This document shows positions 17,197 to 25,067 of a DNA stretch of 64,000 bases, piece by piece. Source of the DNA: Amycolatopsis japonica (lineage in GTDB: Bacteria; Actinomycetota; Actinomycetes; Mycobacteriales; Pseudonocardiaceae); NCBI RefSeq assembly GCF_000732925.1, contig NZ_CP008953.1, positions 6,076,001 to 6,140,000 on the forward strand. The letters run 5' to 3'. Position numbers and translations under genes: made by a program. The notes under the pieces were generated by a model. It had not been told where the DNA came from. It saw nothing but the letters and a program-made list of their open reading frames with translations, and ran no database searches. How positions within the stretch are numbered: the first letter of the stretch is position 1; the number at the start of each line of letters is the position of its first letter.

Positions 17197-18713
17197 AGGA
17201 CACAGGCGCAATGGAGTCCGCCGACATCGTCGTCATCGGCGCCGGCATCTCCGGGATCGGCGCGGCCCGGCATCTGATGGCCGACTTCCCCGACAAGAAG
17301 GTCATCCTGCTGGAATCCCGCGACTCGATCGGCGGCACCTGGGACCTGTTCCGCTATCCGGGCGTCCGGTCCGATTCCGATCTGCACACCTACGCCTACG
17401 AGTTCAAACCGTGGCGGCACCGGAGCGCGATCGCCGAAGCGCCATTGATCCGCGAATACCTCGGCGAGACGGTGAGCGAGTTCGGCCTGGACGAGGTCCT
17501 CCGGCTCCGGCACCGGGTGACCTCCGCCGACTGGTCCACCGACGAGGCGCGGTGGACGCTACAGGTGACCGTGACCGACGAGGCCGGCACCGAACACACG
17601 AAGACCATCAAGGCCCGCTTCGTCTTCAGCGCCACCGGTTACTACCGCTACGAATCCGGGTACACGCCCCACTTCGAGGGTCGCGACGATTTCCGGGGAG
17701 ACATCCTGCATCCCCAGCAGTGGCCCGAAGACTACGACCACAGCGGCAAACGCGTGGTGATCATCGGTAGCGGCGCGACGGCGGTGACGATGCTCCCGGC
17801 CATGCTGATGGGGGACGGCGCCGCGGCACACGTGACGATGCTCCAGCGCACCCCCAGCTACATCGCCTCCCAGCCGAGGGTCGACGGCATCGCCCTGAGG
17901 CTCACCAAGCTGCTCGGGGCCAAGCTCGGCTACGCGGCCACGCGCCGCAAGAACATCTGGATCGACTTCCTGCTCGTCAGCACCCTGCGCAAGTTCCCCG
18001 ACTTCGGGCGGAAGGCGCTGCGCAAGTGGACGCTCAAGGAGCTTCCGGCGGACGTCGACGTGGACACCCATTTCAATCCGCCGTACGCGCCGTGGGACGA
18101 GCGCCTCTGTGTCACGCCGGACGGCGAGTTCTTCAAGGCACTCCGCGACGGCGACGCCGAGGTGGTCACCGACCGGATCGACCGCTTCACCGAGGACGGC
18201 ATCCTCCTGCAGTCGGGCAAGACGTTGAAGGCCGATCTCATCGTCACCGCGACCGGCCTCGTCATGCAGATGCTGGGCGGCATCCAGCCCACAGTGGACG
18301 GTCGTCCGGTGAAGATGTCCGACGCCGTCCTCTATCGCGGCGCCCTCATCTCCGGGATGCCGAACTGGGCCATGATGCTCGGCTACACGAAAGCGTCGTG
18401 GACCCTTCGGCTGGGCAACGTGTGCCGCCTGGTCGGCGACGTGCTCCGCCGCATGGACACGAACGGCTACGACATCGCGGTCCCGGTGGTGCCGGAAGGA
18501 CTCGCCACCACGGATCTCCTCGACCTCACCGCGGGCTACATGCAGCGGGCGAAGCCCGAACTCCCCCGGCAGGGCACCGAATTGCCGTGGCGGATGCACA
18601 CGACGTTCGTGAAGGACAACCGGCTGTTCAAGGGACGGCTGGTCGACCGGAACATCCGTTTCTCCGTCCGGACACCCGCCGCCGACCTCACGAGCGCGGC
18701 GGCTGACTCATGA
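17193..18713 (+). CDS. Baeyer-Villiger monooxygenase, EthA-type
   Basis: 506-residue class B flavoprotein monooxygenase. It has the FAD motif GAGISG at 16-21, the BVMO fingerprint FRGDILHPQQWP at 167-178 and an NADPH-binding IIGSGATAVT motif. It converts ketones to esters or lactones with NADPH and oxygen. The ATG at 17193 lies in an ATGA overlap with the hotdog gene and has GAAGGA upstream; a longer open frame upstream is excluded because it covers that gene. The esterase behind it overlaps by 4 bases and would open the ester product. A paralogue is encoded at 56.2-57.7 kb. Confidence 0.92.
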   Translation: MKDTGAMESADIVVIGAGISGIGAARHLMADFPDKKVILLESRDSIGGTWDLFRYPGVRSDSDLHTYAYEFKPWRHRSAIAEAPLIREYLGETVSEFGLDEVLRLRHRVTSADWSTDEARWTLQVTVTDEAGTEHTKTIKARFVFSATGYYRYESGYTPHFEGRDDFRGDILHPQQWPEDYDHSGKRVVIIGSGATAVTMLPAMLMGDGAAAHVTMLQRTPSYIASQPRVDGIALRLTKLLGAKLGYAATRRKNIWIDFLLVSTLRKFPDFGRKALRKWTLKELPADVDVDTHFNPPYAPWDERLCVTPDGEFFKALRDGDAEVVTDRIDRFTEDGILLQSGKTLKADLIVTATGLVMQMLGGIQPTVDGRPVKMSDAVLYRGALISGMPNWAMMLGYTKASWTLRLGNVCRLVGDVLRRMDTNGYDIAVPVVPEGLATTDLLDLTAGYMQRAKPELPRQGTELPWRMHTTFVKDNRLFKGRLVDRNIRFSVRTPAADLTSAAADS

Positions 18714-19765
18714 CCGCGGAGAACCTTACGCTGGGCCAGCGCCTTCAGCGAGCCTTCGTCATCGCCCTGAGCCGTACCCCGGCCCCGCTCCTCAGGCCGC
18801 TGGTCCGCCCGCCGGTCAACAGCGCAGGCGATCGGATGGCCGCCGACGTCGCCTTCCTGATGAGACTCACGGAAGCCGGTGACGACTACAGCGACCTGCC
18901 GGTGACGGCCGCCCGGGAGGTGACCGAACGCGACGCCGCCTTGTTCGCCGACCGGATCGACCCTTGCGCGGTCGAGCAGGAGGTCGATCTCGGCGAGGGG
19001 TTGCAGGCGACCCGCTACAGCACCTGCACCCCTTCCCGGGGTTTGATCCTTTTCTTCCACGGCGGCGGTTTCGCACTGGGGAGCCGCGCCGGTTACGCCG
19101 CCCCGGCGCGGATGCTCGCACGGGGAACGGGCACCGACGTCCTGTCCGTCGAGTACCGGCTCGCACCCGAGCACTCGTTCCCGGCGGCGCACGACGACGC
19201 GCTCGCCGCGTGGCGGTACGCCACCGAGCACGCGGCCGACTGGGGTATCGACCCGCACCGGATCGTCGTCGCCGGTGAAAGCGCCGGAGGGAACATCGCC
19301 GCCGTGCTCTGCCAGCGGCTTCGTGGCGAAGCCGTCCAGCCGATGATGCAGGTGCTCATCCAGCCGGTCACCGACATCTCGGAACGGCGTCCCTCTCAGC
19401 ACGAGTTCGCCGGGTCCCCCGCGTTGTCGGCCAAACAGATCGCGTGGTTCATGGGGCACTACCTCCCCGATGGGACCGACCATCTCGACCCGCGGGTCTC
19501 CCCTCTACTGGCAAGCGATCTGACAGGGCTTCCCCGCGCCATCGTGACGGTCGCCGGTTTCGATCCGCTCCGCGACGACGGACTCGCTTACGCGGCCGCG
19601 CTGACGGCGAGCGACGTTCCCACCGAGGTGATCCACGAGCGCGAGCTCGTGCACGGCTACATCTCCTTCACGGCAGTCAGCCGGAGCAGCAGGACCGCCA
19701 CGAGACGCCTGGTGCGAGCCATCGCCACGGCACTGACATCGACACCGGAATGGAGCAGCACATGA
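18710..19765 (+). CDS. Alpha/beta hydrolase, HSL-type esterase
   Basis: 351 residues of the hormone-sensitive-lipase-like family. The oxyanion motif HGGG is at 117-120, the nucleophile Ser191 in GESAGG, and the acid and histidine are likely in FDPLRDDG and LVHGY near the C-terminus. It should hydrolyse carboxylic esters or lactones. Start and stop both overlap neighbours in ATGA sequences, so the BVMO, this esterase and the flavin oxidase are translationally coupled. The natural role would be hydrolysis of the Baeyer-Villiger product to an acid and an alcohol, or to a hydroxy acid. Confidence 0.91.
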   Translation: MTAENLTLGQRLQRAFVIALSRTPAPLLRPLVRPPVNSAGDRMAADVAFLMRLTEAGDDYSDLPVTAAREVTERDAALFADRIDPCAVEQEVDLGEGLQATRYSTCTPSRGLILFFHGGGFALGSRAGYAAPARMLARGTGTDVLSVEYRLAPEHSFPAAHDDALAAWRYATEHAADWGIDPHRIVVAGESAGGNIAAVLCQRLRGEAVQPMMQVLIQPVTDISERRPSQHEFAGSPALSAKQIAWFMGHYLPDGTDHLDPRVSPLLASDLTGLPRAIVTVAGFDPLRDDGLAYAAALTASDVPTEVIHERELVHGYISFTAVSRSSRTATRRLVRAIATALTSTPEWSST

Positions 19766-21126
19766 CCGAGTCCCTTCACGAGCACGCAACGGAAGTCGTC
19801 GTGGTCGGCGCCGGAATGGCGGGATTGATGGCGGCGACCACCCTGTCCGATCGAGACGTCGTCGTACTCGAAGCCTCCGGCCGGGCCGGCGGCCGCGTGG
19901 AGTCAGTTCGCCGCGGCGACTACTGGATCAACCTCGGAACCCAGTTCACCGAAGGCACCGGAACACTGATCGAAGCCCTCGAACGCCATCAGGTCAGCAT
20001 GGGTACGTTGGCCGGCAAGACGGTCGCCCTCTCGCTCCACGGAAAACAGGTCGACACCTCGAATCCGTTCGGCTTGATGTTCCGCTCCCGGATGACCTTT
20101 ATGGACAGGATCGGGCTGGCAGCCGTCGGCGCCCGCATCCTCGCGGCGACACCGTTCCTTCAGATGAACCCCGAGAACCGCCTGGCGAAACGGGTCCGCG
20201 CGAAGCTCGACACGCTCTCCGCATCATACGTACTGCGAGGAATCGGCTCCGAGGTCGCGCGGGACATGGTCCGGTCCTGGTCCGGGCAATGGATGGGATG
20301 CGAACCCGAGGAGACCGCCGCGACCCAGTTCGTCATGTCGATGGGCATCCTCCTGACCGACCCGGCGAAGGTTCCCAACCTTTCCTTGCCGGAAGGGGGA
20401 AATCAGACCCTCACCGACATCCTGGCGGCCGACCTCGGCGATCGCCTGCGGCTGAACTCGCCGGTGACGTCGGTCGAGCGGACCGAGGACGGCGTCGTCG
20501 TGGACTACGAGGACGAGAACGGGCCGGTGCGGATTCGTGCCCGCCGTGCGATCGTCACCGTTCCCGGCGACGTGGCCGTGAAGATCCTGCCGAGCCTCCC
20601 GGCCGGGTACCGCACAGCGTTCGACGACATTCGCTACGGCCGGTACGTGGTGGTGGGCTTCTTCACCCGCGAAGAGGGCCCTCAGCGGTGGGACGACTAC
20701 ATCGCCGTGTCGACGCCCCAGCTCTCGTTCCAGGCGATGTTCAACCACGCTGCGGCGTTGCGCGGTCCTGGCCCGCGGAAGCCGGGCGGCGCGCTGGCCT
20801 GCTTCGCGGGCGGTGCCGTGGCCGACAGCCTGTTCGAGCTCACCGACGAGGAGATCGTCAGCCGGTTCACCGCGGACCTTCTCTCGCTTTACCCCGAGCT
20901 CGAAGGCAAACTCGACGAGGGAATCGTCCGGCGTCACCACCGGGTCGTGCCGTTCTGGGCACCCGGCGGACGTGCCTCGCTGCCGACGCTGCGCCGCAAT
21001 CTCGGCCCCGTCCACCTGGCCGGCGACTACCAGCTCGACATGCCCTCACTCGCCGACGCCGCCGCATCGGGTGAACGGGCCGCGAAGCAGGTCCTGGCGA
21101 GCCTGCCCCGCGGACGGTTCAGCTGA
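19762..21126 (+). CDS. Flavin amine oxidase family protein
   Basis: 454 residues with an N-terminal FAD fold (VVVVGAGMAG, GAGMAG at 16-21, then EASGRAGGRVES) and a C-terminal LAGDYQLDMPSLADAAASGE FAD segment, the arrangement of monoamine oxidases and protoporphyrinogen-oxidase relatives. The middle region is diverged, so a desaturase or oxidase of another substrate is possible. The ATG at 19762 is fixed by the ATGA overlap with the esterase. As last full gene of the operon with a BVMO it could make the ketone from a primary amine on a secondary carbon, as cyclohexylamine oxidase does; this is inferred. Confidence 0.82.
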   Translation: MTESLHEHATEVVVVGAGMAGLMAATTLSDRDVVVLEASGRAGGRVESVRRGDYWINLGTQFTEGTGTLIEALERHQVSMGTLAGKTVALSLHGKQVDTSNPFGLMFRSRMTFMDRIGLAAVGARILAATPFLQMNPENRLAKRVRAKLDTLSASYVLRGIGSEVARDMVRSWSGQWMGCEPEETAATQFVMSMGILLTDPAKVPNLSLPEGGNQTLTDILAADLGDRLRLNSPVTSVERTEDGVVVDYEDENGPVRIRARRAIVTVPGDVAVKILPSLPAGYRTAFDDIRYGRYVVVGFFTREEGPQRWDDYIAVSTPQLSFQAMFNHAAALRGPGPRKPGGALACFAGGAVADSLFELTDEEIVSRFTADLLSLYPELEGKLDEGIVRRHHRVVPFWAPGGRASLPTLRRNLGPVHLAGDYQLDMPSLADAAASGERAAKQVLASLPRGRFS

Positions 21127-21185
21127 TGAAGCCCACCGAAGAAGCCGAGCACAACAGCAAGACCGCGACCAGACCAGCCGCCTAG
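21126..21185 (+). CDS. Possible 19-residue peptide at the operon end
   Basis: A tiny frame starts in the TGATG overlap with the flavin oxidase stop and encodes MKPTEEAEHNSKTATRPAA, hydrophilic, no motif. The overlap resembles the coupled starts earlier in this operon, but the length and lack of similarity make it uncertain. It may be leftover sequence of a truncated downstream gene. Confidence 0.2.
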   Translation: MKPTEEAEHNSKTATRPAA

Positions 21186-22035
21186 CCACCTCTACACCGG
21201 ATCTCGGTTGTCACAGTGAATCGTGCTGACCCGCCTGCCTCCCAACCATTTCGCTCATGGAAGTCCAGTGGGTACCACTCTCGCTTCGGACCTGATATGT
21301 GCAGGCATGCGGGGGGACTGTAAAACGCTTGGCTCTGGCGCACTTTCGGTGGTGGTGCAGTGGATCCCTGGCCGGATGGACTGCCACCGCTACCACCAAC
21401 AGACCGGCTCTCACACCAATTTTTCTGGAGCAGATCTGGAGCAGAACGCCGCCTGCAACAGCGCCCAACAACGATGATCCGCGCTGAACGGAGCACAACT
21501 ACGCCAGCCGACCAGCGGGTTCTCTATAACCGCAGGTCAGCGCCTTGATCGAACCTGACTGGCAGTGAGGGGGTCACGAGTGCTGTTCTTGCAGGTCAGG
21601 TGCTGTCGCTGACATCGCGCTAAAAGCATCCAAGACGGCACGCACAAAGTACTGATCGACGTCTATCACTATTGGTTGCACATAGTCGGTAGACACTGCC
21701 AAAGGATCGGCGCGGTCAGTGTCGCCCCACTAAAACCGTGTACGTCACTGGCCTCCTGCTCGAGAACACGGATCACACCCAGCCGACTGCGACCACACCC
21801 AGCTTGTCCAGCTGTGGAAGCAAAGAACTCCGGACCTGCTGAAGTCCCCACCGCAACGGCTGTGGCGAGGAGGCAAAAGTTGCTACGCCACCAACCGGCT
21901 CCGCGGAGCACTTCGCCTGCTATTGGCACACCGGAGCAAACGGAGACATAACGGAGCCCAGTCGAAATTTACGCCGAGGCGAAATTGACATCGAAGGGCC
22001 AACATTCCTGCAGGTCAGCAGCGATGTTGATGTTG
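21186..22035. other. Gene-poor atypical segment next to tRNA-Met
   Basis: About 850 bases with many stops in all frames, visibly lower GC than the flanks and no coding pattern I recognise. The 9-mer GCAGGTCAG occurs three times (21532-21540, 21591-21599, 22010-22018), and CTGGAGCAGA is repeated in tandem near 21426-21446. It abuts the 3' end of the tRNA gene, the usual attachment site of integrative elements. It may be the remains of an element end. Confidence 0.4.
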
Positions 22036-22109
22036 TGGGCCGGGTCGGGCTCGAACCGACGGCCAAGGGATTATGAGTCCCCTGCTCTAACCAACTGAGC
22101 TACCGGCCC
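22036..22109 (-). tRNA. tRNA-Met (anticodon CAT, elongator type)
   Basis: The minus strand folds as a complete 74-base tRNA: acceptor GGGCCGG/CCGGCCC with discriminator A, D-stem GCTC/GAGC, anticodon stem GGGGA/TCCCT around loop CTCATAA, and T-arm GTCGG-TTCGAGC-CCGAC. The loop CTCATAA and GGACTCATAATCC context fit elongator tRNA-Met; a lysidine-modified tRNA-Ile with the same anticodon is a weaker alternative. CCA is not encoded. Confidence 0.95.
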
Positions 22110-22331
22110 CAACGGTGCCCTGGCACCTCCGCGGGAGCCGTCCCCGCCCGAACAGCGGGTTTGCGAACGCACAGAAGTCCCAGTTCGCTCCAAGCTATCA
22201 CAGCGTTCACCTGCCCCGATCGCCTAGGCCGATCAGCTGGTTTCCGGCGCCGGGCAAAGCCGGCTCGTCTAGGTTTCAGGGACCAGCGCCGGGCGGCTCG
22301 CCGTCCGGGCCCATCGGGCAGGGAGGCGCTC

Positions 22332-22478
22332 GTGGCGAATCCGGTCGCCATCGGGCTCGGTGTCGTGGTCGTCATCGGCATCGTGTTGTCACTGAGGGCG
22401 AGCATCCGGGTACTGCGGCGAGCCGGTCTCCGGATCGACGCGATCCTGTCCGACGAGCTGGACGACCGGCCCCGGTAG
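22332..22478 (+). CDS. Small single-pass membrane protein
   Basis: 48 residues from a GTG with GGGAGG seven bases upstream. One hydrophobic helix spans about residues 4-21 (VAIGLGVVVVIGIVLSL), followed by an arginine-rich stretch and an acidic tail ending DELDDRPR, so the tail is probably cytoplasmic. No family recognised. The good ribosome site and clear membrane topology are the evidence for a gene. Confidence 0.55.
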   Translation: MANPVAIGLGVVVVIGIVLSLRASIRVLRRAGLRIDAILSDELDDRPR

Positions 22479-22503
22479 TCGATTACCGGTCCATTTTGGA
22501 CGG

Positions 22504-22941
22504 TCAACGGCCTGGCGACTCAGGTGTTGTAGGTGTGGTCGCCGACGGGAACAACCGCGAACTGGTCGGTTGAACGATCGGTGCGCCATAGGCCGCATAG
22601 CTGAACCAGATCGCCCCGCCCACCTTCGGCGTGGTCTGGTCGAACATCGCCCGCACCTTGAACGTGGTCGCCGTGTACGAACCCTGCACCGTGTTCAGCG
22701 TGTACGCGTTGAACTGTCCCGGCGTGTTCGCCGAGACGACCACCACCGCCGGGACCGCGCCCAGCGCGTGCTGCACGGTGCACATCCCGGCGCCGTCGGT
22801 CACGCACGACGTCTCCGCGGCCTGCACGCTCGGCGCCGGCGACGGGCCGACGGCGCCGGACGTGCCGGCGAACACCGTGCCCCCGGCCGCGGCGACGGCC
22901 AGCCCCGCCACGGCGAGCGCGGCCTTCTCCCTGGTCCTCAT
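22504..22941 (-). CDS. Secreted protein of unknown function
   Basis: 145 residues with a Sec signal peptide (MRTREKAALAVAGLAVAAAG, cleavage probably near residues 28-41) and a strong GGGAGG ribosome site. The mature part contains two cysteines (SCVTDGAGMCTVQHALGAVP) and an aromatic strand pattern (FNAYTLNTVQGSYTATTFKV, then IWFSYAAYG) suggesting a compact beta-sandwich. The C-terminal 20 residues are Pro/Ser/Thr-rich. It follows the VTC-domain gene on the same strand after 57 bases and may belong to the same operon. I do not recognise the family. Confidence 0.75.
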   Translation of the reverse strand: MRTREKAALAVAGLAVAAAGGTVFAGTSGAVGPSPAPSVQAAETSCVTDGAGMCTVQHALGAVPAVVVVSANTPGQFNAYTLNTVQGSYTATTFKVRAMFDQTTPKVGGAIWFSYAAYGAPIVQPTSSRLFPSATTPTTPESPGR

Positions 22942-22998
22942 GTTCGTCCTCCCTCACTCGGAACCCGAAGGCAAGGGTCGGCGGCCGCGTCGCGATCG

Positions 22999-23763
22999 TT
23001 ACGCCACCCCGAGCCGCCGCAGCGCCGGTCGCCATCGGTTCCCGCCGGTCGCCAGCCCCAGCGCCACGAGGCCCGCGCAGTACTTGCTGACCGACTGCTC
23101 GCGGATCCGCAGTTTCGCCAGCGCTTCGGTGACGCTGTTGCGCTCGGAAGCCGACTTCACCTCCAACAGCACCAGGTCGTCCCCCGCCGCCAGGCTCCGC
23201 GGGCCGGAGCGCCAGACCAGCGACGTGTCGCAGGTGATCCGCGTGTCGGCGGTGACGAGGGTGGTCCGCCGGTAGTCGGTGACCAGCGCCGGGAGCAGCG
23301 GCCGGGGCGCGGGGCGGCCGTAGGCGGCGGTGAGGGCGTCGTCCAGGAACGTCAGCGCGGGCGTGGTCAGGCCATGCGCCGCCTCGGCCGGATGCGGACG
23401 GCGGACCTTGACCGTTTCGTCGCGCCGTCCGCTGACCTTGAGCTCGCAGTAGGTGTCGGCCGAGTCGGTGTAGGTCCGCGTGCGGATCTTGAACCGGCGA
23501 CGGCGATCCTGCCGGTGCGCGCGGAAGATCGCCAGATCCGGTGTGTCGAAATAGGTCGACGAGTAGCCGAACACCCGTTGCCCGCCGATTTCCAGGCAGC
23601 GGAGCGACAGCACGTCGGTGACGGCCAGGAAGTCGTTGAGCGACAGGACGTACTTGCGGTCCGTCCGGCTCATCAGCCCGCTCGTGGCGACGACTTCGGC
23701 CAGCGACAGCGAAGGAAGCCTCTTTGCCACCGCGGCGACGGTGGCCGTCCCGCGCGCGTTCAC
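22999..23763 (-). CDS. VTC-domain protein (polyphosphate polymerase-like)
   Basis: 254-residue protein with the VTC tunnel-domain signature: SRTDRKYVLSLNDF, YSSTYFDTPDLAIFRAHRQD, RRRFKIRTRTYTDS, YCELKVSG and late LLEVKSASERN and EQSVSKYCAG. These supply the basic and acidic residues lining the tunnel in eukaryotic VTC4, which makes polyphosphate from ATP; bacterial homologues are often annotated by domain only. The GTG at 23763 overlaps the upstream DUF4956 stop (GTGA). VTC and DUF4956 genes are commonly paired. The operon has a two-component-like operator upstream. Confidence 0.87.
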   Translation of the reverse strand: MNARGTATVAAVAKRLPSLSLAEVVATSGLMSRTDRKYVLSLNDFLAVTDVLSLRCLEIGGQRVFGYSSTYFDTPDLAIFRAHRQDRRRRFKIRTRTYTDSADTYCELKVSGRRDETVKVRRPHPAEAAHGLTTPALTFLDDALTAAYGRPAPRPLLPALVTDYRRTTLVTADTRITCDTSLVWRSGPRSLAAGDDLVLLEVKSASERNSVTEALAKLRIREQSVSKYCAGLVALGLATGGNRWRPALRRLGVA

Positions 23764-24344
23764 CGGTGCCCCGCCGGAGCGCCGTGGACGACGGCTGCGG
23801 TGTCCGGCCGGAACCGGACGTCGACGACGGTGACCTCGCGGACATAGTCCACTTCGGACACACTGTGCCGTACGACCGTTCCGCCGAGCCGCGCCCGCAG
23901 CTCCATCAACATCGTCTGCTCGTCGGGATACACGGTGTCGAGCACGACCGTCCGCCGCTGCGGGCCGCGGGTGCGCGACGGGTGGTCGGCGACGTACATG
24001 ACGGCCAGCAACAGCACGTTGAAGACGGCGACGATCCGCCAGTCCGCGGACGGCAGCCCGTTCACCAGGCCGAGTACCAGCGCGACGAAGTAGTACGCGA
24101 CCTCCTGCTGGCTGATCGAATCGGACCGCAGCCGGATGATCGACAGTACCCCGAAAAGGCCGAGCCCGAGCGCGCTCGCGGTCGACACGGACAGCAGCAC
24201 GGCGACCGAGACGCAGACGCCGACGTTCAGCGCGAGATAGGCGCAGGCGAGGTCACCACGATGATGGCGACGGGCGTAGATACCGTAGGCGAGGATCACG
24301 GCGGCGACGAGGTCGACGGCGAGATGAAGCAGTGTCGTGGTCAT
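23760..24344 (-). CDS. DUF4956 membrane protein
   Basis: 194 residues with about four N-terminal membrane helices (LLHLAVDLVAAVILAYGIYA, LNVGVCVSVAVLLSVST, FVALVLGLVNGLP, VFNVLLLAVMYVA), the conserved LGLGLFGVLSIIRLRSDSIS between them, and a C-terminal cytoplasmic domain. This is the DUF4956 pattern found beside VTC-domain proteins; its biochemical job is unknown. I use the ATG at 24344 rather than a GTG three codons earlier; no strong ribosome site is visible. It starts 45 bases from a perfect-arm inverted repeat that matches one before the sensor-kinase operon. Confidence 0.87.
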   Translation of the reverse strand: MTTTLLHLAVDLVAAVILAYGIYARRHHRGDLACAYLALNVGVCVSVAVLLSVSTASALGLGLFGVLSIIRLRSDSISQQEVAYYFVALVLGLVNGLPSADWRIVAVFNVLLLAVMYVADHPSRTRGPQRRTVVLDTVYPDEQTMLMELRARLGGTVVRHSVSEVDYVREVTVVDVRFRPDTAAVVHGAPAGHR

Positions 24345-24388
24345 GGAAACCACTGTGCCGCCAGAGAAAAAGACCGTCGTGAGAGCGC

Positions 24389-24406
24389 GATGAGAACCGT
24401 CTCATC
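24389..24406. promoter_or_regulatory. Inverted repeat before the DUF4956-VTC operon (response-regulator box candidate)
   Basis: GATGAGAACCGTCTCATC, six-base arms around six bases, overlapping the response-regulator stop codon and centred about 53 bases before the DUF4956 start. It matches 16 of 18 bases with the palindrome at 26778-26795, which is centred about 52 bases before the first gene of the sensor operon. Binding by the neighbouring response regulator is inferred. Confidence 0.6.
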
Positions 24407-25067
24407 AGGACTCACCGAGACGGTAGCCCATCCCCCGCACGGTTTCGATCCGCTCGGCGCCGATCTTCCCGCGCAGGTAACGGATGTAGACGTCCACCAC
24501 GTTCGAGCCCGGATCGAAATCGAAACCCCAGACCCCGCCGAGCAGTTGCTCGCGGGACAGCACCTGGCCGCGGTTGCGCAGCAACGTCTCCAGAAGCGCG
24601 AACTCGCGGGCGGTGAGATCCTTCTCCTCCCCCGCCACCGAAACCCGCCGTGTGCGCAGGTCGAGGGCGAGGTCCCCGGCCCGCAGCACCGCCGGCTCGG
24701 CTTCGGGATTTCCCCTTAGCCGCAACCGGATCCGCGCCAGTAATTCCTCGAAGGCGAAGGGTTTCGCCAGGTAGTCGTCGGCGCCGCCGGACAGCCCGGC
24801 GACCCGGTCGACGACACTGTCCCGCGCGGTCAGGATGATCACCGGCACCGTCCGGCCCGCCGCGCGCAGGGCCCGCAGCAGATCCGAGCCGTCGAGGTCC
24901 GGGAGACCGAGGTCGAGGACGACGAGGTCGTGCGCGCCGGTCAGCGCCTCGGTCAGCCCTTCGGAGCCGGTCTTGACCCAGCGGGTGGCGAAACCCTGCG
25001 CCCGCAGGCCTTTCTCGACGAAGGCACCGATCCTGGCGGAATCCTCCACCACGAGCACACTGGTCAC
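24405..25067 (-). CDS. OmpR/PhoB-family response regulator
   Basis: 220 residues: receiver domain with acidic pocket VVEDS (residues 6-10), phospho-acceptor Asp52 in VVLDLGLPDLDG and Lys in DYLAKPFAFEELLARI; then a winged-helix DNA-binding domain (LTAREFALLETLLRNRGQVL, VDVYIRYLRGKIG, VRGMGYRL). The GTG at 25067 overlaps the kinase stop (GTGA). The gene is co-transcribed with the kinase, and two near-identical palindromes flank the system, one upstream of the kinase operon and one before the DUF4956-VTC genes. Confidence 0.94.
   Translation of the reverse strand: MTSVLVVEDSARIGAFVEKGLRAQGFATRWVKTGSEGLTEALTGAHDLVVLDLGLPDLDGSDLLRALRAAGRTVPVIILTARDSVVDRVAGLSGGADDYLAKPFAFEELLARIRLRLRGNPEAEPAVLRAGDLALDLRTRRVSVAGEEKDLTAREFALLETLLRNRGQVLSREQLLGGVWGFDFDPGSNVVDVYIRYLRGKIGAERIETVRGMGYRLGES

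Noticed and set aside
19762..21126. Calling the island a cyclohexylamine degradation pathway
   Set aside because: Order of reactions fits, but the flavin oxidase is diverged from cyclohexylamine oxidase and the extra gamma-glutamyl and Kal-like steps do not fit that pathway, so the substrate is left open.
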